DNA of 64,000 nucleotides, taken from Cyclobacteriaceae bacterium (GTDB lineage Bacteria > Bacteroidota > Bacteroidia > Cytophagales > Cyclobacteriaceae). The DNA lies in assembly GCA_019638285.1 (NCBI GenBank), contig JAHBUB010000003.1, positions 124,001 through 188,000 of the forward strand. The letters are read 5' to 3'. Both the position numbers and the translations under genes were made by a program. Positions 61,909 through 64,000 of this stretch are shown here, piece after piece. The notes beneath the pieces were generated by a model. That model worked only from the letters and a program-made list of their open reading frames with translations, ran no database searches and was not told the DNA's origin. The stretch's first letter is position 1; every line of letters begins with the position of its first letter.

Positions 61909-62721
61909 ATGGAATTAAGGCAGCAGATAGAAGCAGCATGGAATGATCGCTCCTTGCTTCAGTCCAAAGAAACTCAAGTAGTAATCCGTGAGGTCATTGA
62001 TCAATTGGATAAAGGAAATCTGAGGGTGGCCGAGCCTCAGGGTGATGGTTGGAAGGTAAATGAGTGGATAAAGAAGGCAGTGATTTTATATTTTCCGATC
62101 CAACAGATGGAAACCATAGAAGTAGGACCCTTTGAATTTCACGATAAGATCGCCCTCAAAAGGAATTATAAAGAGTTGGGAGTGAGGGTAGTGCCTCACG
62201 CAATTGCACGGTATGGATCATTTGTAAACAAAGGGGTAATCATGATGCCATCGTATGTGAATATTGGCGCATACGTAGACGAGGGAACGATGGTGGATAC
62301 CTGGGCAACAGTGGGGAGTTGTGCACAGATCGGAAAGCACGTTCACCTGAGTGGTGGCGTGGGCATTGGAGGCGTTTTGGAGCCAGTGCAGGCTGCCCCG
62401 GTGATTATTGAAGATGGCGCATTCATAGGATCACGGTGTATTATCGTTGAAGGTGTGCACGTGGGCAAAGAAGCTGTGCTGGGAGCCAATGTAGTCTTGA
62501 CGGGAAGTTCTAAAATAATAGATGTGACAGGATCTGAACCAGTAGAGTATAAAGGTATGGTGCCGCCTCGTTCAGTGGTAATACCCGGCTCTATTCCCAA
62601 GAAGTTTTCTGCCGGAGAATATCATGTTGCCTGCGCTTTAATTATTGGTACACGGAAGGAGAGTACTGATAAGAAAACCTCGTTAAATGATGCGCTAAGG
62701 GAGAATAATGTTCCAGTGTAG
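61909..62721 (+). CDS. dapD: tetrahydrodipicolinate N-succinyltransferase
   Basis: Succinyl-CoA-dependent step of lysine and diaminopimelate synthesis. 270 residues: N-terminal helical domain, then left-handed beta-helix hexapeptide repeats (INIGAYVDEGTMVDTWATVGSCAQIGKHVHLSGGVGIGG), and the C-terminal region EYHVACALIIGTRKESTD. All are DapD hallmarks. Own promoter; the DUF3108 gene follows after 49 bases. Confidence 0.94.
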   Translation: MELRQQIEAAWNDRSLLQSKETQVVIREVIDQLDKGNLRVAEPQGDGWKVNEWIKKAVILYFPIQQMETIEVGPFEFHDKIALKRNYKELGVRVVPHAIARYGSFVNKGVIMMPSYVNIGAYVDEGTMVDTWATVGSCAQIGKHVHLSGGVGIGGVLEPVQAAPVIIEDGAFIGSRCIIVEGVHVGKEAVLGANVVLTGSSKIIDVTGSEPVEYKGMVPPRSVVIPGSIPKKFSAGEYHVACALIIGTRKESTDKKTSLNDALRENNVPV

Positions 62722-62770
62722 TGTTTGGCACATACTTTGAAGGTTTTATGATTAGACCTAATTTTGAGCA

Positions 62771-63589
62771 ATGGACAGACTGTTAATTGGTTTTATTTTA
62801 TTCCTTGGACTTGCTGCCTTCACTGTTCGTGAAGAGTTTGGGTTTACAGCAATAGAAAATACCAGCTTTGGTCCTGGGGAGGAGATTAATTACCGTGTCA
62901 ATTTTGGCTTTTTCACTGTAGGAAGTGCTGTTACCAAAGTAGATAAGAAAATATATAAAATTAACTCCAGACCGAGTTATAAAGTGGATGCCTTTGGAGC
63001 TACCAGTGGCATGGTGTCCTGGATTACAAAAGTGGATGACCAGTGGGGAGCTTATATAGATACCGCGGCTTTGGTGACCCATGTGAGTTACCGTAAAATT
63101 AAGGAAGGAAGGTATAGAAAAGATGAGTTGACCACCTTTGACCACGTTACTAGAAAAGCTGAGGTGAAGGTGAGAAATAAGGAAACGGGGGTGTATGACA
63201 ATGCGAAAATATATGATACGCCTAATAATGTTCGCGATTTGGTAGGAGGCTTCCTCTATCTGAGGGTAATTGAGTTCGATAAACTACACAAAGGAGATAC
63301 CGTAACCATCTCAGGTTTCTTTGAAGATACTTCTTATAATCTTAATATCATTTATGATGGCACGGAGGTAATTAGCACAAAGGTCGGAAAGATCAGATGT
63401 TTAAGACTGATACCCATTATGCCAAAGAATAAGTTGTTTGATGGGGAGAACTCCATCACTTGCTGGATATCAGACGATGGAAATAAAATTCCTGTAAAGA
63501 TTCAGGCAAAGATGTTTATTGGAAGCACCGGGATAGAGATGGTGAGTTTTCGCGGACTCCGCAATCAACTCAAGGTTATCTTTGATTGA
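62771..63589 (+). CDS. DUF3108 exported protein
   Basis: 272 residues. Signal-anchor or signal peptide (about 1-17) and an all-beta body: GEEINYRVNFGFFTVGSAVTKVDKKIY, then GFLYLRVIEFDKLHKGDTVTISGFFEDT and the C-terminal DDGNKIPVKIQAKMFIGSTGIEMV typical of DUF3108. Periplasmic beta barrel of unknown role, often near lipopolysaccharide or chaperone genes. Confidence 0.83.
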   Translation: MDRLLIGFILFLGLAAFTVREEFGFTAIENTSFGPGEEINYRVNFGFFTVGSAVTKVDKKIYKINSRPSYKVDAFGATSGMVSWITKVDDQWGAYIDTAALVTHVSYRKIKEGRYRKDELTTFDHVTRKAEVKVRNKETGVYDNAKIYDTPNNVRDLVGGFLYLRVIEFDKLHKGDTVTISGFFEDTSYNLNIIYDGTEVISTKVGKIRCLRLIPIMPKNKLFDGENSITCWISDDGNKIPVKIQAKMFIGSTGIEMVSFRGLRNQLKVIFD

Positions 63590-63595
63590 CACCTT

Positions 63596-63766
63596 TTGTC
63601 CGAAATAATTGATCACTCAAATGTTCGGAAAGAGGTGGTGTCACTATCTGAAGAGCAGAAAATCATGCTGATCATGAGCGAGGAAGATATAAATACAGGA
63701 AGAACCATTGATCAATGCACGTTAAATGAACGTGAACTTGAATGGCTGAAATGTGTAGTGCGTTAG
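63596..63766 (+). CDS. small antitoxin-like protein (short ORF)
   Basis: Begins at TTG 63596, two codons after and in the same frame as the DUF3108 stop at 63587-63589. 56 residues with the C-terminal pattern of antitoxin-like proteins that follow a toxin-binding region (SLSEEQKIMLIMSEEDINTGR, NERELEWLKC). No toxin gene is beside it. It could be a short real antitoxin, a remnant, or read-through from the upstream gene. Confidence 0.35.
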   Translation: MSEIIDHSNVRKEVVSLSEEQKIMLIMSEEDINTGRTIDQCTLNERELEWLKCVVR

Positions 63767-63783
63767 ACCTAAGTATCGATTCT

Positions 63784-64000
63784 TTAGGATTTAAACTGGT
63801 CAGCCACTACCAACTCTTTACTTCCTTTAGTGTGCTTGTAGAAACCGCTGCCTGACTTCACCCCAAGGTGTCCTGCCTGAACCATGTTGACCAAAAGAGG
63901 GCAGGGAGCATATTTAGGATTGCCGAAGCCATCGTGCAATACACGCATAATTGAAAGGCAAACATCCAGCCCGATGAAATCTGCCAGTTGCAATGGCCCC
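63784..64000 (-). CDS. 3-hydroxyacyl-CoA dehydrogenase, C-terminal part (partial)
   Basis: The frame is open to the right edge, so the gene's start lies outside. The visible residues end the C-terminal domain of 3-hydroxybutyryl/3-hydroxyacyl-CoA dehydrogenase: [29 protein letters not shown] and [14 protein letters not shown]. This is the fatty-acid beta-oxidation or butyrate pathway enzyme. Substrate chain length cannot be told from the fragment. Confidence 0.88.
   Translation of the reverse strand, partial: GPLQLADFIGLDVCLSIMRVLHDGFGNPKYAPCPLLVNMVQAGHLGVKSGSGFYKHTKGSKELVVADQFKS

Noticed and set aside
62759-62766. TAATTTTG box before DUF3108 gene
   Set aside because: It ends four bases before the ATG, too close to act as a -7 box unless the mRNA is leaderless.
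1-64000. CRISPR arrays, tRNA/rRNA genes, prophage, intact transposase
   Set aside because: No regularly spaced repeats, cloverleaf, rRNA-like stretch, phage structural genes or transposase domains were seen on either strand.

Overview
The window reads as chromosomal DNA of a member of the phylum Bacteroidota, most likely of the Cytophagales type (inference). The support is: TonB-dependent receptor with an N-terminal carboxypeptidase-regulatory-like domain, many lipoproteins, poor Shine-Dalgarno signals, several -7 boxes of the Bacteroidota form TAnnTTTG, and family content typical of soil or aquatic gliding bacteria (DUF3365, DUF3108, VOC/SRPBCC/DoxX clusters, M19 and M20 peptidases). No rRNA, tRNA, CRISPR array, prophage or intact insertion sequence was seen.

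Layout. 1-8.2 kb: end of a TauE/SafE permease, a lipoprotein copper nitrite reductase (NirK), an M20 amidohydrolase, a ClC channel, a CorA-type transporter, a DUF3365 haem lipoprotein and a VOC protein. 7.5-10.6 kb: a DtxR/MntR-type regulator divergent from a TonB-dependent receptor, with a DtxR-like operator lying on the receptor promoter. 10.7-14.6 kb: a six-gene minus-strand operon (DUF1801, SRPBCC, two VOC, DoxX-like, small HMA-like protein) divergent from a GlxA/AraC-type regulator. 14.7-21.9 kb: metallophosphoesterase, M19 dipeptidase, NYN-LOTUS protein, Rieske oxygenase plus APC permease. 22.2-27.9 kb: an outer-membrane barrel, three tandem MscS-type channels (the middle one frameshifted) and NhaA. 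28-34.4 kb: GNAT-nitrilase fusion, a lipoprotein, VOC protein, and a kinase/receiver/receiver-kinase operon. 34.6-38.4 kb: exported peptidase S51, Tat-exported M19 dipeptidase and convergent gamma-glutamyltransferase. 38.5-41.7 kb: ECF sigma factor, fatty acid desaturase, cold-shock protein and DEAD-box helicase. 41.7-43.0 kb: a repeat-rich non-coding stretch and a decayed gene. 43.0-49.7 kb: a long minus-strand run led by an ArsR regulator with a doubled operator, holding four SRPBCC proteins, DoxX, VOC, two RibD/DHFR-like reductases, an alpha/beta hydrolase, and a second copy of the small HMA-like family. 50-55.8 kb: third M19 dipeptidase, MnmE, and a large MG-domain/TonB-plug protein. 56-58.6 kb: mntR-mntH operon with a perfect 16-bp palindromic operator. 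58.6-64 kb: CsgG-like/HEAT lipid-envelope protein, glycosyltransferase, dapD, DUF3108 protein, a possible antitoxin-like small ORF, and the end of a 3-hydroxyacyl-CoA dehydrogenase.

Three themes tie genes together: metal homeostasis under two DtxR-type regulators that appear to use related operators; two independent clusters built from the same small-protein families (VOC, SRPBCC, DoxX, HMA-like) under unrelated regulators; and export-directed peptide breakdown (three M19 enzymes, S51, gamma-glutamyltransferase). The most notable non-coding signals are the doubled ArsR-type operator, the DtxR-type operators and the repeat patch at 41.8-42.4 kb that also seems to have entered a broken gene.
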